The notes under the pieces were generated by a model. The model did not search any database and was not told where the DNA came from. It saw only the letters and a program-made list of their open reading frames with translations. Both the position numbers and the translations under genes were made by a program. Of a stretch of DNA of 64,000 nucleotides, positions 1 through 10,384 are shown piece by piece. The DNA lies in assembly GCA_963742315.1 (NCBI GenBank), contig CAVULE010000017.1, positions 98,592-162,591 on the forward strand. Reading direction: 5' to 3'. The DNA is from AV69 sp963742315. GTDB taxonomy: Bacteria; Verrucomicrobiota; Verrucomicrobiia; Chthoniobacterales; UBA10450. The first letter of the stretch is position 1, and the number at the start of each line of letters is the position of its first letter.

Positions 1-2355
1 GCAGGGTTGGCGCTGGCGCTCGGCATCGGCGCGTCGACCACGACGTTTTCGGTGGTTAACGCACTCCTGCTTAAACCCTGGCCTTACATGCAGGACCAGG
101 ACCGGATTCTCTACGTCAGCGAATATTTTCCCAAGATCAGTAGCGATCACGACAACGGCGTCGCTTATCCAGACTATCTGGATTTCAAACAACAGGCGAC
201 GACGCTCGAAGGCTTCGGCACGACCAGCACCGCGACGATGATCCTAAGCGACGGCGAGACGCCGGATCGCTATCTCGGCTCGTTTATCACGGCGGACGCA
301 TTTTCATTTCTCGGAGTCAAGCCCGTGCTCGGTCGGACATTTCGGGCTGAGGAAGATCGTAAAGGTGCTACTCCGGTGGCATTGCTTGGTTACGAGATTT
401 GGCAAAATCATTTCGGGTCGGACGCCAACATCATTGGCCGTGTCGCCACGATAAACGGCAAGCGCGTTACCGTTGTCGGGGTGATGCCGAAAGGCTGGCG
501 TTTTCCGGAGGCGTCCGATTTGTGGATGCCGCTGCAAATCGAGGAGAAAGAGAATCCGCGCGGCAATTTCAATTTTTCATGCTTCGCCAAGATGAAGCGC
601 GGCGTCTCCATCGAGCAGGTGCGGGCTGAGTTGGAGGCGATTGCAGCGCGCATCGCTGCCGATCATCCCCAAACCAATACCGGTGGAAGTGTGCGGGTGA
701 AATTTTTCCGCGAGGAAGCAGTGAAAGACGCCAAAACCTTGACGTTGCTGCTGATGGGCGCAGTGCTTTTCGTCCACCTCATCGCTTGCGCGAACGTAGC
801 AAATTTGTTGCTGGCCCGGGGAGCTTCGCGGGCGAGAGAGATTGGGATTCGTCTCGCTCTCGGTGCTGGGCGTCGCGTCATTGTGCGGCAGCTGCTGGCA
901 GAAAGCTTATTGCTGGGCGTAATCGGTAGTGGGCTCGGACTCATTCTCGCGGTTTGGGGAATCGATCTGGTCATGCGCGCAATTCCCGTGGAGATCCCCT
1001 ATTGGATTCGCTTCGACTTTGACTGGCGCGTTTTCGCTTTTGCGCTCGCCCTCGGCGTCGGCTCAGCAGTGTTGTTTGGATTGTTCCCGGCGCTGCAAGC
1101 ATCGCGTCCGCAACTGGTCGATGCGATCAAAGAAGGCGGCCGCAGCGGAATTGGGGGCGGCAAAGGTCAGCGCGTCCGCAACGGTCTGGTCGTGGCGGAA
1201 GTGGCCCTGGCACTCGTCTTACTGGTGGGTGCCGGATTGATGCTTCGGAGTTTTGTAAAACTTCAGGCGACCGCTATAGGAATTGATCCATCGCACACTT
1301 TGACCTTCCGCGTTGGTCTGCCGCCAACCCAATTCAAACAGGAAGATTCGGGCCGATTTTTCGCCGCTTTGATGCCACAGATCGCCAGCATTCCCGGAGT
1401 AGAATCATCCGCGGCGACGACGTCGCTTCCAGCGTCGGGAAACATCGGAGTGAGCGCCCTCATTCTCGAAGGTGAACCTGAACCGCAGCAATTACAGAAT
1501 GCGCGAATGGCGCACGGCCTTTCCATCACGCCGGGCTATCTGGCCACCTGTCACATTCTGCTTTTACGCGGGCGTGATTTTACGGTCGCCGATAACAAAG
1601 ATAGCCAGCGCGTGGTCCTGATCGACGACGAAGCCGCGCGCAAATGGTTCCCGAATATCGATCCAATTGGCCATCAACTGGCCCTTCGGGAAAAACTGGA
1701 TGAGCCGCCGAAGTGGGCGACGATCGTCGGGATCGTGCACAACGTCATATATGATCGGTTGACGGAGCGGCGCGAATTTCCCTGCGTTTATGTCCCGCAA
1801 TATCAGAATCCCGACTGGTTCATGTCGGTAATGCTGCGGACAAAAACCGATCCGGCAGCCTTTGCCAATCTTGCCCGCACCGCGGTCCTGGCGGTGAACA
1901 AGGAAATTCCGATCTACAGAGTGAAGACGATGGACCAGGTGCTGATAGAATCGTTTTGGGAACGGAGGTTTTTCGGAACGCTCTTTGCCGTCTTCGCAGG
2001 CCTGGCCCTTTTTCTCGCTGCCATCGGATTGTATGGCGTGATGGCTTATTCCGTTCGTCAGCGCACCCAAGAAATCGGGGTGCGCATGGCGCTGGGGGCT
2101 CAGGCCGCGGATGTTCTACGACTCGTTACCGTCCACGGGATCCGCCTGATTGCGCTCGGCCTTGCCATCGGCGTTGTCTTTGCCTTTTTTCTAACAAAAC
2201 TTTTGCAGGGAAATCTCGAAGGCGTTTCCGTGCACGACCCGCTGAGCTTCGCCGTCGTTTCTGTCGTTTTACTGATCGTCGGTTTGCTGGCGTGTTATCT
2301 GCCCGCCCGTACCGCCACCCAGCTCGATCCAGTGGAAGCGCTGCGTTATGAATAA
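1..2355 (+). CDS. ADOP-family ABC permease (MacB/FtsX-like), 5' end outside window
   Basis: Inner-membrane permease of the MacB/FtsX superfamily, in the duplicated ADOP arrangement of Acidobacteria and Verrucomicrobia. The frame is open from base 1 and begins inside the first membrane helix (ALALGIGASTTTFSVVNALL), so the true start lies upstream of the window. Visible order: periplasmic MacB-type domain, FtsX helices at about residues 240-365, second periplasmic domain, second FtsX block at about 660-775, and the family ending LDPVEALRYE. The conserved cytoplasmic stretch REIGIRLALGAGRR is present. First of five permeases in tandem; 12 bp separate it from the next. Substrate unknown: MacB relatives transduce ATPase movement to the periplasm, and ADOP members have no settled function. 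Confidence 0.9.
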   Translation, partial: AGLALALGIGASTTTFSVVNALLLKPWPYMQDQDRILYVSEYFPKISSDHDNGVAYPDYLDFKQQATTLEGFGTTSTATMILSDGETPDRYLGSFITADAFSFLGVKPVLGRTFRAEEDRKGATPVALLGYEIWQNHFGSDANIIGRVATINGKRVTVVGVMPKGWRFPEASDLWMPLQIEEKENPRGNFNFSCFAKMKRGVSIEQVRAELEAIAARIAADHPQTNTGGSVRVKFFREEAVKDAKTLTLLLMGAVLFVHLIACANVANLLLARGASRAREIGIRLALGAGRRVIVRQLLAESLLLGVIGSGLGLILAVWGIDLVMRAIPVEIPYWIRFDFDWRVFAFALALGVGSAVLFGLFPALQASRPQLVDAIKEGGRSGIGGGKGQRVRNGLVVAEVALALVLLVGAGLMLRSFVKLQATAIGIDPSHTLTFRVGLPPTQFKQEDSGRFFAALMPQIASIPGVESSAATTSLPASGNIGVSALILEGEPEPQQLQNARMAHGLSITPGYLATCHILLLRGRDFTVADNKDSQRVVLIDDEAARKWFPNIDPIGHQLALREKLDEPPKWATIVGIVHNVIYDRLTERREFPCVYVPQYQNPDWFMSVMLRTKTDPAAFANLARTAVLAVNKEIPIYRVKTMDQVLIESFWERRFFGTLFAVFAGLALFLAAIGLYGVMAYSVRQRTQEIGVRMALGAQAADVLRLVTVHGIRLIALGLAIGVVFAFFLTKLLQGNLEGVSVHDPLSFAVVSVVLLIVGLLACYLPARTATQLDPVEALRYE

Positions 2356-2367
2356 AAAGGCCGTGCG

Positions 2368-4824
2368 ATGTTAAACGATCTACGATTTGCCTTTCGTTTG
2401 CTGCTGAAGAACCCCGCCTTCACAGCCGTGGCCATCGTCGCTATTGCTCTTGGTATCGGTGCCAACACTGCCGTCCTAAGTCTCGTTAATGCGCTTTTGA
2501 TTCGCCCATTGCCGTATCGCGATCCGGCGCGCATTGTTTTGATGCTGGAGCACTTTCGCGCGCAACATCTCGACGCCATCCCCGTTTCCGCGCCGGAATT
2601 CGTCGATTATCAAACGAACTGTCGCAGTTTCGACAAGATGGCGGTGTTTCAGCCTGGAACGTTCAATTTTGCGGGCGGTGATCGTCCCGAACGCATTTTT
2701 GGCGCGGTCGGGTCAGCGGACCTTTTCAACGTCCTCGGCGTGACGCCGATTCGCGGACGCGTTTTCGAGCCGGCCGATTGCTCGGCCGGACACGACGACG
2801 TCCTCATCATCAGTGAACGGCTGTGGAAGCGCCGGTTCAATGCCGATCCGCAAATTATCGGAAGTAAGATTGTCGCGAACGGGCGCGGCTTCACCATCGT
2901 CGGCGTGATGCCAGCGAGTTTCGAATTTCCGATTCCACTTTTTGGAATCCAAGGTGCGCAGTTTGGTGAACGAGCCGATGTCTGGCAGCCGCTCGCGTTC
3001 ACCGCGCAGGAATTGAAAATTCGTTACTCGCGCGGCTACGCTATCGTCGCGCGTCTGGCCCACGGTGTTTCCGCAAAACAGGCGCAGGCCGAACTCGATA
3101 CCGTGACCGCAACGATGCGGAAAAATTATCCGGATAATTATCCGAAGGATGACAGCTTCGGAATCACCGCCTTCCCGCTTAACGAAGTTGTGCTTGGGCC
3201 AATGAAACCGTTGCTGCTGATTTTACTGGCCGCCGTTTTTCTGGTTCTCCTGATCGCGTGCGCCAATTTAACGACGATGATGCTGGCCCGAGCTGCCTCA
3301 CGAGAGCGCGAGATGGGAATTCGCGTGGCTCTCGGCGCGGGCCGCTGGCGTTTACTTCGGCAGGTCCTGGTCGAAAGCGTTTTTCTCTCCTTTTGCGGAG
3401 GGATCGCCGGAGTTCTCCTTGGAGTCTGGGGACTCGATCTGCTCAAGCGCATCGGTACCCAAACCGTCCCCCGTCTGAGCGAAGTCAATCTCGATTGGCA
3501 TGTTTTGATCGCCACTTTCGTCATCGCGGTCGGGACGGGAGTTGTTTTTGGTTTGGTTCCAGGATTAGTTAGCGGCGATCCGAACCTGACCGAAACGCTA
3601 AAGGAAGGGGGCCGTGGTTTGAGCTCAGGCGCGCGACGCAATCGTTTGCGACAAGCACTTGTCATCGCCGAGGTAGCGCTCGCGCTCGTCCTACTCACCA
3701 GCGCGGGCCTTTTAATCAAAAGCTTTGTTCAACTACAAAATGTGGATGCCGGGTTTAATCCGCGAAATGTGCTTACGATGGAGATTTCGCTACCGCCATT
3801 GACCTATACCGACGACGCAAGCCAGGCACGTTTTTATAATGAAGCGCAGAAACGAATCGCCTCCATCCCTGGAATCAAACACGCCGGCTTTACGACCATT
3901 CTGCCGATGAGCGGAACGAATAGTGACTCATCCTTCGAAATCGAAGGTCAGGCCATGGACGAGAAAAACGCTGGTCCGGACGAGGAACTCCGATATGTCT
4001 CACCTGGCTTTTTCCAGGCAATGGAAATAGCGCTGCTGCGCGGACGTCAGTTTGAACCCTCGGACAATGCTGATGCGCCTCAAATGGCCATCGTTAATGC
4101 CGCGTTGGCGAAACGATACTGGCCAAACGAGGACCCGATCGGAAAGCGAATCCACATCGGCGGATCCAGCGCCAAGGGAAAATGGACGACAATTATCGGC
4201 ATCGTTGGAAATGTGCGGCATCGCGGTCTGGAGTACGATGCGCAGCCTGAGTACTATATCCCGTTGGCGCAATCGCCGAACGCGCAAAGTGTACTCGTTG
4301 TCCGCAGCCAACAGGATCCGCAGGCCCTTACTGCATCCGTTCGCAGTGCGCTGCGCGAGATCGACCCGGCCCAGCCGATCGCTCATGTCCGTACCCTTGA
4401 GCAAGTAGTCGCCGACTCGGTCGCGCCGCGGCGACTTTCCATTTGGCTCCTGGGACTGTTTGCGGCGCTCGCGCTCGCGCTGGCTTCGATTGGAATTTAC
4501 GGGGTGATGTCGTTCTTGGTCGTGCAACGAACGCACGAACTAGGTGTGCGCATGGCCCTGGGCGCGCAACGACACGACATACTGCGCCTGGTTGTCGGTC
4601 ACGCCGCGAAATTAATTTTGACCGGCACGCTCATTGGTCTGGCATTTGCCTTCGCGACGACGCACTTGCTCGCCGCAATGCTCTACCACGTTAGCCCGCG
4701 TGATCTGTCAACATTTGCCTTCGTCACTGTCGTACTCGGCGCGATCGCCCTAGTGGCCAGCTACATTCCGACCTCCCGCGTCATTCGGACCGACCCGATG
4801 CTCGCACTCACCCACACCGCATGA
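2368..4824 (+). CDS. ADOP-family ABC permease
   Basis: 818-residue permease with the full ADOP plan: start MLNDLRFAFRLLLKNPAF, a first membrane helix with the IALGIGANTAVLSLVNALL motif, periplasmic MacB domain, FtsX helices (about 270-400), a second periplasmic domain and a second FtsX block (about 690-805). ATG at 2368 matches the DLRFA start seen in the sister genes. The stop overlaps the start of the downstream ATPase (ATGA at 4821-4824), so the two are probably translationally coupled and partners. The C-terminus is TDPMLALTHTA rather than the usual ALRYE. Confidence 0.92.
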   Translation: MLNDLRFAFRLLLKNPAFTAVAIVAIALGIGANTAVLSLVNALLIRPLPYRDPARIVLMLEHFRAQHLDAIPVSAPEFVDYQTNCRSFDKMAVFQPGTFNFAGGDRPERIFGAVGSADLFNVLGVTPIRGRVFEPADCSAGHDDVLIISERLWKRRFNADPQIIGSKIVANGRGFTIVGVMPASFEFPIPLFGIQGAQFGERADVWQPLAFTAQELKIRYSRGYAIVARLAHGVSAKQAQAELDTVTATMRKNYPDNYPKDDSFGITAFPLNEVVLGPMKPLLLILLAAVFLVLLIACANLTTMMLARAASREREMGIRVALGAGRWRLLRQVLVESVFLSFCGGIAGVLLGVWGLDLLKRIGTQTVPRLSEVNLDWHVLIATFVIAVGTGVVFGLVPGLVSGDPNLTETLKEGGRGLSSGARRNRLRQALVIAEVALALVLLTSAGLLIKSFVQLQNVDAGFNPRNVLTMEISLPPLTYTDDASQARFYNEAQKRIASIPGIKHAGFTTILPMSGTNSDSSFEIEGQAMDEKNAGPDEELRYVSPGFFQAMEIALLRGRQFEPSDNADAPQMAIVNAALAKRYWPNEDPIGKRIHIGGSSAKGKWTTIIGIVGNVRHRGLEYDAQPEYYIPLAQSPNAQSVLVVRSQQDPQALTASVRSALREIDPAQPIAHVRTLEQVVADSVAPRRLSIWLLGLFAALALALASIGIYGVMSFLVVQRTHELGVRMALGAQRHDILRLVVGHAAKLILTGTLIGLAFAFATTHLLAAMLYHVSPRDLSTFAFVTVVLGAIALVASYIPTSRVIRTDPMLALTHTA

Positions 4825-5483
4825 TCCGACTGCACAACATCGAACGATCCTATCCGCTCGGACGCGGACAAATATTTTATGTCTTGCGCGACATCGATCT
4901 TGATATTGCGGCCGGCGATTTTGTTTCGGTGATGGGCCCATCAGGGGCGGGCAAATCGACCCTCCTGCATATTCTCGGGATGCACGATCACGGATGGACC
5001 GGCGAATATTTTTTCGATGAGACCGCGGTGCATCTTTTGAAGGCAAAAGAGCGAGCCACTTTGCGAAATGAACAGGTCGGATTCGTTTTTCAGCAATATC
5101 ATTTGCTCGACGATCTGACGGTTTACGAGAACCTCGATATTCCACTCTCGTATCGGCATTATAGTAAGAGCGAACGGGCTGCGCTGGTGGCGGACGCGCT
5201 CGATCGTTTTCAGATTGTCGGCAAAAAGGATTTATATCCGCGGCAACTTTCTGGCGGCCAGCAACAACTCGTCGGGGTAGCCCGCGCCATCATTGCCTCG
5301 CCCAAACTACTGCTGGCGGATGAGCCAACTGGAAATCTGCATTCCAGCCAGGGCGAAGAAATCATGGAGCTGTTTCGAAGATTGAACGAAGAGGGAGTGA
5401 CAATCGTCCAGGTGACGCATTCGGAGAAAAATGCGTCGTACGGGAAACGGATCATCCAGCTGCGCGACGGCTGGATTGTCTGA
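4821..5483 (+). CDS. ABC transporter ATPase, MacB/LolD-like
   Basis: 220-residue cytoplasmic ATPase that should energise the neighbouring permeases. Walker A is GPSGAGKST (39-47), the Q-loop is VFQQYH (about 89-94), the signature is LSGGQ (143-147), Walker B is LLLADE (163-168) and the switch histidine is H200. The position that is Asp in most LolD/MacB D-loops (GNLD) is His here (GNLHSS, 171-176). Its ATG overlaps the stop of the upstream permease, and the next permease follows after a strong ribosome-binding site. It is the only ATPase among five permeases, so it may serve several of them; that is inference. Confidence 0.93.
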   Translation: MIRLHNIERSYPLGRGQIFYVLRDIDLDIAAGDFVSVMGPSGAGKSTLLHILGMHDHGWTGEYFFDETAVHLLKAKERATLRNEQVGFVFQQYHLLDDLTVYENLDIPLSYRHYSKSERAALVADALDRFQIVGKKDLYPRQLSGGQQQLVGVARAIIASPKLLLADEPTGNLHSSQGEEIMELFRRLNEEGVTIVQVTHSEKNASYGKRIIQLRDGWIV

Positions 5484-5490
5484 AAGGAGG
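5483..5490 (+). promoter_or_regulatory. Shine-Dalgarno deciding the start of the third permease
   Basis: AAAGGAGG ends 3 bases before ATG at 5494. The open frame extends 21 codons further upstream into the ATPase gene, but this site and the family-typical start MIADLKFALRML fix 5494 as the initiation codon. Confidence 0.8.
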
Positions 5491-5493
5491 AGC

Positions 5494-7923
5494 ATGATCG
5501 CGGACCTCAAATTCGCTTTGCGGATGTTGGCGAAAGCGCCCGGGTTTGCCATCATTGCGGTGCTTACCCTTGCTCTTGGCATCGGCGCAAACAGCGCAAT
5601 TTTCAGCGTGATCGATGCCGTGCTGCTTCGGCCACTACCATTTCCAAAGCCGAATGAGTTGATCGCGGTGTGGAGCAAGGTGCAGGGAGATACCGAGCGC
5701 GAAACCGGTTCGTTTCCCGATTATGCCGATATTCGCGACCAGTCGCAGACGGTTGAGAGTTTGTTCGCTTTCACGCGTGCGGGCACCGTGCTCGGTACCG
5801 GCAGTGACGCCAAGGAACTCTTTGGAACCGCCGTGACCTCCGATATTTTTCGCGTGCTTGGGATACCGCCGCTGCTCGGCCGAACCTTTACCCGAGACGA
5901 AGAAAAAACCGACGCGCGTGTCATCGTTCTGACTTACGAAGCCTGGCAGCGCTACTTTAGCCGGGATCCAAATATTATCGGCCGCGAAATTCTTTGCTCA
6001 TTGCGGCCCTACACCGTGATCGGCGTAATGCCGCCGGGCTATCGCTATCCCATCGGTCCACGCTGCGAGTATTTCATGCCGTTGCAGCAGCTCGTTCCGG
6101 ATTCAGTGAAGAATCGCACTTCACATTTTGTGCGCTTGGTCGGTCGTTTAAAACCGGGCGCTAGCGTCAAACAAGCCAGTGCCGAGATCTCTGCCATCGG
6201 CGGTCGGATGGAGAAACAATTTCCCGACAGTAACACCGGCCGCACTTACTATGCGATTTCACTCCACCACGACCTTGTCGGTGATGTCCGACCGGCTTTG
6301 CTGACCATTGTCTCTGCCGTCGTTCTCGTTTTGCTCATTGCCTGCGCCAATGTCGCAAACTTGTTGCTCGCGCGCGCAAACCAACGGCGGCGCGAGATCG
6401 CGATTCGCACCGCACTCGGAGCCAGTCGTCTCCGCATTGTCGCGCAGTTATTGATTGAGGGTGTTGTCCTTGCAATCCTCGGCGCCTGCTTTGGCCTTCT
6501 CCTCGCCTGGTGGGGAATCGATTTGCTCCGTCTATTCGGTCCGCGCGATGTGCCGCGGCTCGATGACATCCAAATCAACGCGGTCGTCATCGTCTTCGCC
6601 TTGGTCGCCGCTGTTGCCAGCACCTTGCTCTTCGCGGTTTTTCCCGCTCTGCAAGTGTCGCGGCCGAACGTAAACGAATCTCTGCAAGAGGGAAGCCGTG
6701 GCGCAGTCGGTCCGGAATCGCATCGCGCGCGTTCTCTCCTGATCATCGCGCAAGTAGCGTTGTCGATGTTGCTTCTCGCCGGCGCGGGATTGCTGATCAA
6801 GAGCTTCAGTAATTTGCGGGCAACAAATCCCGGTTTTGAAGCGTCTCGTGTCGTGATGATCGATCTCTCTTTGCCACGCGCGAAATATTCTGATCCAGTC
6901 AAGCAGCGGGAGTTTTTCGAACGTCTTGATACTAAACTGCACTCCTTGCCAGGTGTGGAGGCTGCCGGTGGCGCTATGCCGCTCCCTTTCTCAAATAACG
7001 ATCGCGCATCCTCCTTTTGGATCACCGGCCGGCCGGATCCCGGTCAGGGCAATCATCCCAATGCTTCGCATCTCACCATCAACAGGGATTACTTCCGAGC
7101 GATGCACATTCCACTCTTGAAGGGCCGGACGTTCTCGCCGCGCGACAACAATGACTCAGTGCGAGTCGTGATGGTGAACGAGGCCTTTGTCAGAAAATTC
7201 TTCAATGGCGGCAACGCGATCGGCGAACACGTTCTTCTCGATCGCGACAGCTCGACAGAGCCGAATCACCAAAAACAGGTGCCGCTGGAAATTGTCGGTG
7301 TCGTCGGCAACACGCGTCATGAGTCGCTCGCAATCGAGCCGATTCCGGAATTTTATGTCCCTTTCCAACAAGATCCCGATCGACGGATGCACATCGTCCT
7401 GCGCACCTCATTCGGGAAGGCGAGTGGACTTGAAACTGCGGTGCGCAACGCCGTTCACGAAATTGATAGTGATGTTTATTTTCCAGGCCTAACACCATTG
7501 CCACAGCTCATTGGGACCACCCTCGCTCAACCGCGATTCAATATGATGTTGCTCGCCTGTTTTGCCGGCGTCGCCATGACCCTCGCCGCCATCGGAATTT
7601 ATGGCGTGATTGCTTACTCCGTTGCACAACGGACGAAAGAGATCGGCATTCGGATGGCGCTCGGTGCGCAGCGAAGAGACATGCTGGAAATGATTTTGCG
7701 GCAGAGTTTCAGTGTTGTTGCGATCGGTTTGGCTATCGGTCTGTTCGCCGCGCTCGCCTTGACCCGATTGATGGCGAGCCTGCTTTACGGCGTAAGCGCG
7801 CACGATTTTTCCATCTACGTGCTCGTCTTGTTTGTCCTCAGCGTCGCTGCATTGGTGGCGAGTTATCTGCCGGCTCGCCGCGCCATGAAGGTCGATCCGA
7901 TGGTGGCATTGCGTTATGAATGA
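5494..7923 (+). CDS. ADOP-family ABC permease
   Basis: 809-residue permease with start MIADLKFALRMLAKAPGF chosen from the strong ribosome-binding site and family similarity. First helix LALGIGANSAIFSVIDAVLL, two periplasmic MacB domains, and two FtsX helical blocks (about 275-405 and 680-795) with RREIAIRTALGASR in the first and KEIGIRMALGAQRR in the second. Ends VDPMVALRYE, the family consensus. It follows the ATPase by 10 bp and is probably in the same transcript. Confidence 0.92.
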   Translation: MIADLKFALRMLAKAPGFAIIAVLTLALGIGANSAIFSVIDAVLLRPLPFPKPNELIAVWSKVQGDTERETGSFPDYADIRDQSQTVESLFAFTRAGTVLGTGSDAKELFGTAVTSDIFRVLGIPPLLGRTFTRDEEKTDARVIVLTYEAWQRYFSRDPNIIGREILCSLRPYTVIGVMPPGYRYPIGPRCEYFMPLQQLVPDSVKNRTSHFVRLVGRLKPGASVKQASAEISAIGGRMEKQFPDSNTGRTYYAISLHHDLVGDVRPALLTIVSAVVLVLLIACANVANLLLARANQRRREIAIRTALGASRLRIVAQLLIEGVVLAILGACFGLLLAWWGIDLLRLFGPRDVPRLDDIQINAVVIVFALVAAVASTLLFAVFPALQVSRPNVNESLQEGSRGAVGPESHRARSLLIIAQVALSMLLLAGAGLLIKSFSNLRATNPGFEASRVVMIDLSLPRAKYSDPVKQREFFERLDTKLHSLPGVEAAGGAMPLPFSNNDRASSFWITGRPDPGQGNHPNASHLTINRDYFRAMHIPLLKGRTFSPRDNNDSVRVVMVNEAFVRKFFNGGNAIGEHVLLDRDSSTEPNHQKQVPLEIVGVVGNTRHESLAIEPIPEFYVPFQQDPDRRMHIVLRTSFGKASGLETAVRNAVHEIDSDVYFPGLTPLPQLIGTTLAQPRFNMMLLACFAGVAMTLAAIGIYGVIAYSVAQRTKEIGIRMALGAQRRDMLEMILRQSFSVVAIGLAIGLFAALALTRLMASLLYGVSAHDFSIYVLVLFVLSVAALVASYLPARRAMKVDPMVALRYE

Positions 7924-7960
7924 AGTTCGCACCGACTTCTAGCTCATCCATTTTGAATAT

Positions 7961-10378
7961 ATGTTAGGCGATTTGCGTTACGCGCTACGCAAGTTGGCGA
8001 AAGCTCCGGCCTTCGCCGCAATCGCAATTTTCACCGTCGCGCTCGGCATCGGAGCAAATACTGCCATCTTCAGCCTGGTTAATGACGTTCTGCTTCGGCC
8101 GTTGCCCTTTCCCGAATCGGAACGCATCATCTACTTCGAAGGCAAAAATCCGGCGGCGGGCATCACCGACAGCAACATCTCGTATCTCGACTTCACCGAT
8201 TGGTCGCAACAAACCGATCTCTTCGCGAGCACCGCGGCCTACTGGACCGGGAACGCCGACCTCAGTGGCGACGGAGCGGAACCGGAGGCCGTGCCCCGCG
8301 CGGGCGTGACGACCGGGTTCTTCTCTGTGCTAGGTGTCCAGCCTGTTCTCGGCCGAGCGATCCTTCCTGAAGACGACAAACCAGCGACATTCAACGAAGG
8401 CCGGGGCACCGTCGCGATTATCAGCCATGGCTTGTGGAAGCGCCGCTTCGGATCCGACCCAGCCATCGTCGGGAAGGTGGTCCAGATGAAGTCGAGGCCT
8501 CTCACGGTGATTGGCGTGATGCCGCCGGGGTTTGAATACCCGGAGCAAACCCAGATTTGGGTAAACAGCGCGGTCAATCTCTCCGAAGAACCGCGCGATC
8601 ACCGCGCGTGGTCGGCGATCGCCCGTCTCAATTCCAACGTCGATCTGAGGCAAGCGCAGACTCGCGTGAGCGCCATCAACGCGCAGCTCGACAAGCAGTT
8701 TCACGAGACGAACAAAGGCTGGGACGTTTCTCTTTGGACGCTCCACGAACGCCTCGTTCGGGAGGTGAAACCATCCCTTCTCGCACTCCTCGGCGCCGTC
8801 GGATTGGTGCTCCTCATCGCCTGCGCGAACGTAGCGAACCTTCTCCTCGCGCGGAGTGCCGCGCGGCAAAAGGAAATTGCCATCCGGGCCGCGATGGGGG
8901 CGAGCCGCACTCGTGTCCTGCGTCAGATGCTGACGGAGAGCATTCTGCTCTCGGCGATCGGCGGGATTGCGGGACTCGTTCTCAGTATTTGGTTAACCGA
9001 CGTGCTGGCGTCGATGTTGCCCGAAGGCGCGCCGCGGCTCGAGCAGATCGGGATCGATTATCGCGTGCTGACATTCGCCATCGGCCTCTCCGCGTTTACC
9101 GGCATTCTCTTCGGCATCGTCCCGGCGCTCCAGGCCTCGAAGCTCGATGTCACCAGCGCACTGAAAGAAGGCGGCCGCAGCGGCGAAGGACATCGGCGGA
9201 CGAGCGCGCGCAGCCTGCTGTTGATTGGCGAAGTCGCTCTCTCGCTCATGCTGCTGGTTGGTGCTGGATTGCTCATCAAGAGCTTCCTCCGTCTCCAAGA
9301 GGTGCGGCCGGGCTTCAATGCCCAAAATGTTCTCATCGCCAACCTGGCGTTGCCCTACCCGAAATATCAGTATGAGCAGTTTGAGGAATTTTTCCGGCGG
9401 TTGACGGAACGGCTTGAAGCGGCCCCCGGCGTGCAGGCGGCCGGCGGCAGCCTCAATCTCCCGCTCAACGCGGGTGGTTACGCGATTGAACGCGGATTTA
9501 TTCCGGAAGGCCGGTCGCTCACCGTGGACGAAAACAGGGACGCGATGTTCTCCGCCATCACGGGCGATTATTTTCGCGCCCTGCAAATTCCGTTGCTTGC
9601 CGGACGCACCTTTGAACTTCGCGACAATGCTAACGCACCGAAGGTGGCAATCATCAACGAAACCATCGCGAAACGTCATTTCGGTTCGGTCACGGAAGCG
9701 ATCGGCAAACGCCTTTCCATCTGGCGCGACGAAAAATTCATGCGCGAAATCGTCGGGGTCGTCGGCGACACGAAAACCGGTTCTCTGACTGGAGGGGAGG
9801 GCGCGCAAATCTACGTGCCGAACGCGCAGGCTCAGTGGAATTTGATGGGGCTGGTGATTCGAACCGCCGGCGACCCGGCCGCTTTTGCTGCCACCTTGCG
9901 ACATGAAGTGCAGGCGCTCGACAAGGACCAGCCTATCTACAACGTCCGCACGATGGACGACGTCGTGGCAAACTCGTTAGGCACGCGGCGCGTTTCGATG
10001 CAGCTCTTCACCGTCTTCGCCATCGCCGCGCTTCTGTTGGCCGCGATCGGCATCTATGGCGTGATGGCCTATTCCGTCACGCAACGCACTCGGGAGATCG
10101 GCATCCGCATGGCGCTCGGCGCGCAAAAGTCGGATGTACTGCGACTAGTCGTTAGGCAGGGCATGACGCTGGCTGCGATCGGTGTTGTCGTCGGATTGGT
10201 CGGCGCCCTCGGTCTCACGCGCGTGATTTCGAATCTGCTCTTCGGGGTGGGCGCAAGCGATCCGACGACATTCATCGGGATCTCTCTGCTGCTCATCGCC
10301 GTCGCGTTCGTCGCTTGCTATTTGCCCGCGCGGCGCGCCGCGAAACTCGATCCAGTAATCGCGCTCACACGCGCCTAA
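7961..10378 (+). CDS. ADOP-family ABC permease
   Basis: 805-residue permease; starts MLGDLRYALRKLAKAPAF, with first helix ALGIGANTAIFSLVNDVLL. It carries the two periplasmic domains and two FtsX blocks of the family (conserved KEIAIRAAMGASR and REIGIRMALGAQKS). Ends LDPVIALTRA. It lies 37 bp after the third permease with no obvious ribosome-binding site, and 6 bp before the DUF4097-like gene, so it is likely read as part of the long operon. Confidence 0.92.
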   Translation: MLGDLRYALRKLAKAPAFAAIAIFTVALGIGANTAIFSLVNDVLLRPLPFPESERIIYFEGKNPAAGITDSNISYLDFTDWSQQTDLFASTAAYWTGNADLSGDGAEPEAVPRAGVTTGFFSVLGVQPVLGRAILPEDDKPATFNEGRGTVAIISHGLWKRRFGSDPAIVGKVVQMKSRPLTVIGVMPPGFEYPEQTQIWVNSAVNLSEEPRDHRAWSAIARLNSNVDLRQAQTRVSAINAQLDKQFHETNKGWDVSLWTLHERLVREVKPSLLALLGAVGLVLLIACANVANLLLARSAARQKEIAIRAAMGASRTRVLRQMLTESILLSAIGGIAGLVLSIWLTDVLASMLPEGAPRLEQIGIDYRVLTFAIGLSAFTGILFGIVPALQASKLDVTSALKEGGRSGEGHRRTSARSLLLIGEVALSLMLLVGAGLLIKSFLRLQEVRPGFNAQNVLIANLALPYPKYQYEQFEEFFRRLTERLEAAPGVQAAGGSLNLPLNAGGYAIERGFIPEGRSLTVDENRDAMFSAITGDYFRALQIPLLAGRTFELRDNANAPKVAIINETIAKRHFGSVTEAIGKRLSIWRDEKFMREIVGVVGDTKTGSLTGGEGAQIYVPNAQAQWNLMGLVIRTAGDPAAFAATLRHEVQALDKDQPIYNVRTMDDVVANSLGTRRVSMQLFTVFAIAALLLAAIGIYGVMAYSVTQRTREIGIRMALGAQKSDVLRLVVRQGMTLAAIGVVVGLVGALGLTRVISNLLFGVGASDPTTFIGISLLLIAVAFVACYLPARRAAKLDPVIALTRA

Positions 10379-10384
10379 CGAGTC

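Noticed and set aside
8557..9375. 272-codon + strand frame and the opposing 303-codon frame at 8993-9904
   Set aside because: Both overlap a well-supported ADOP permease in other frames and are Arg/Pro-rich, as expected of shadow frames in GC-rich DNA.
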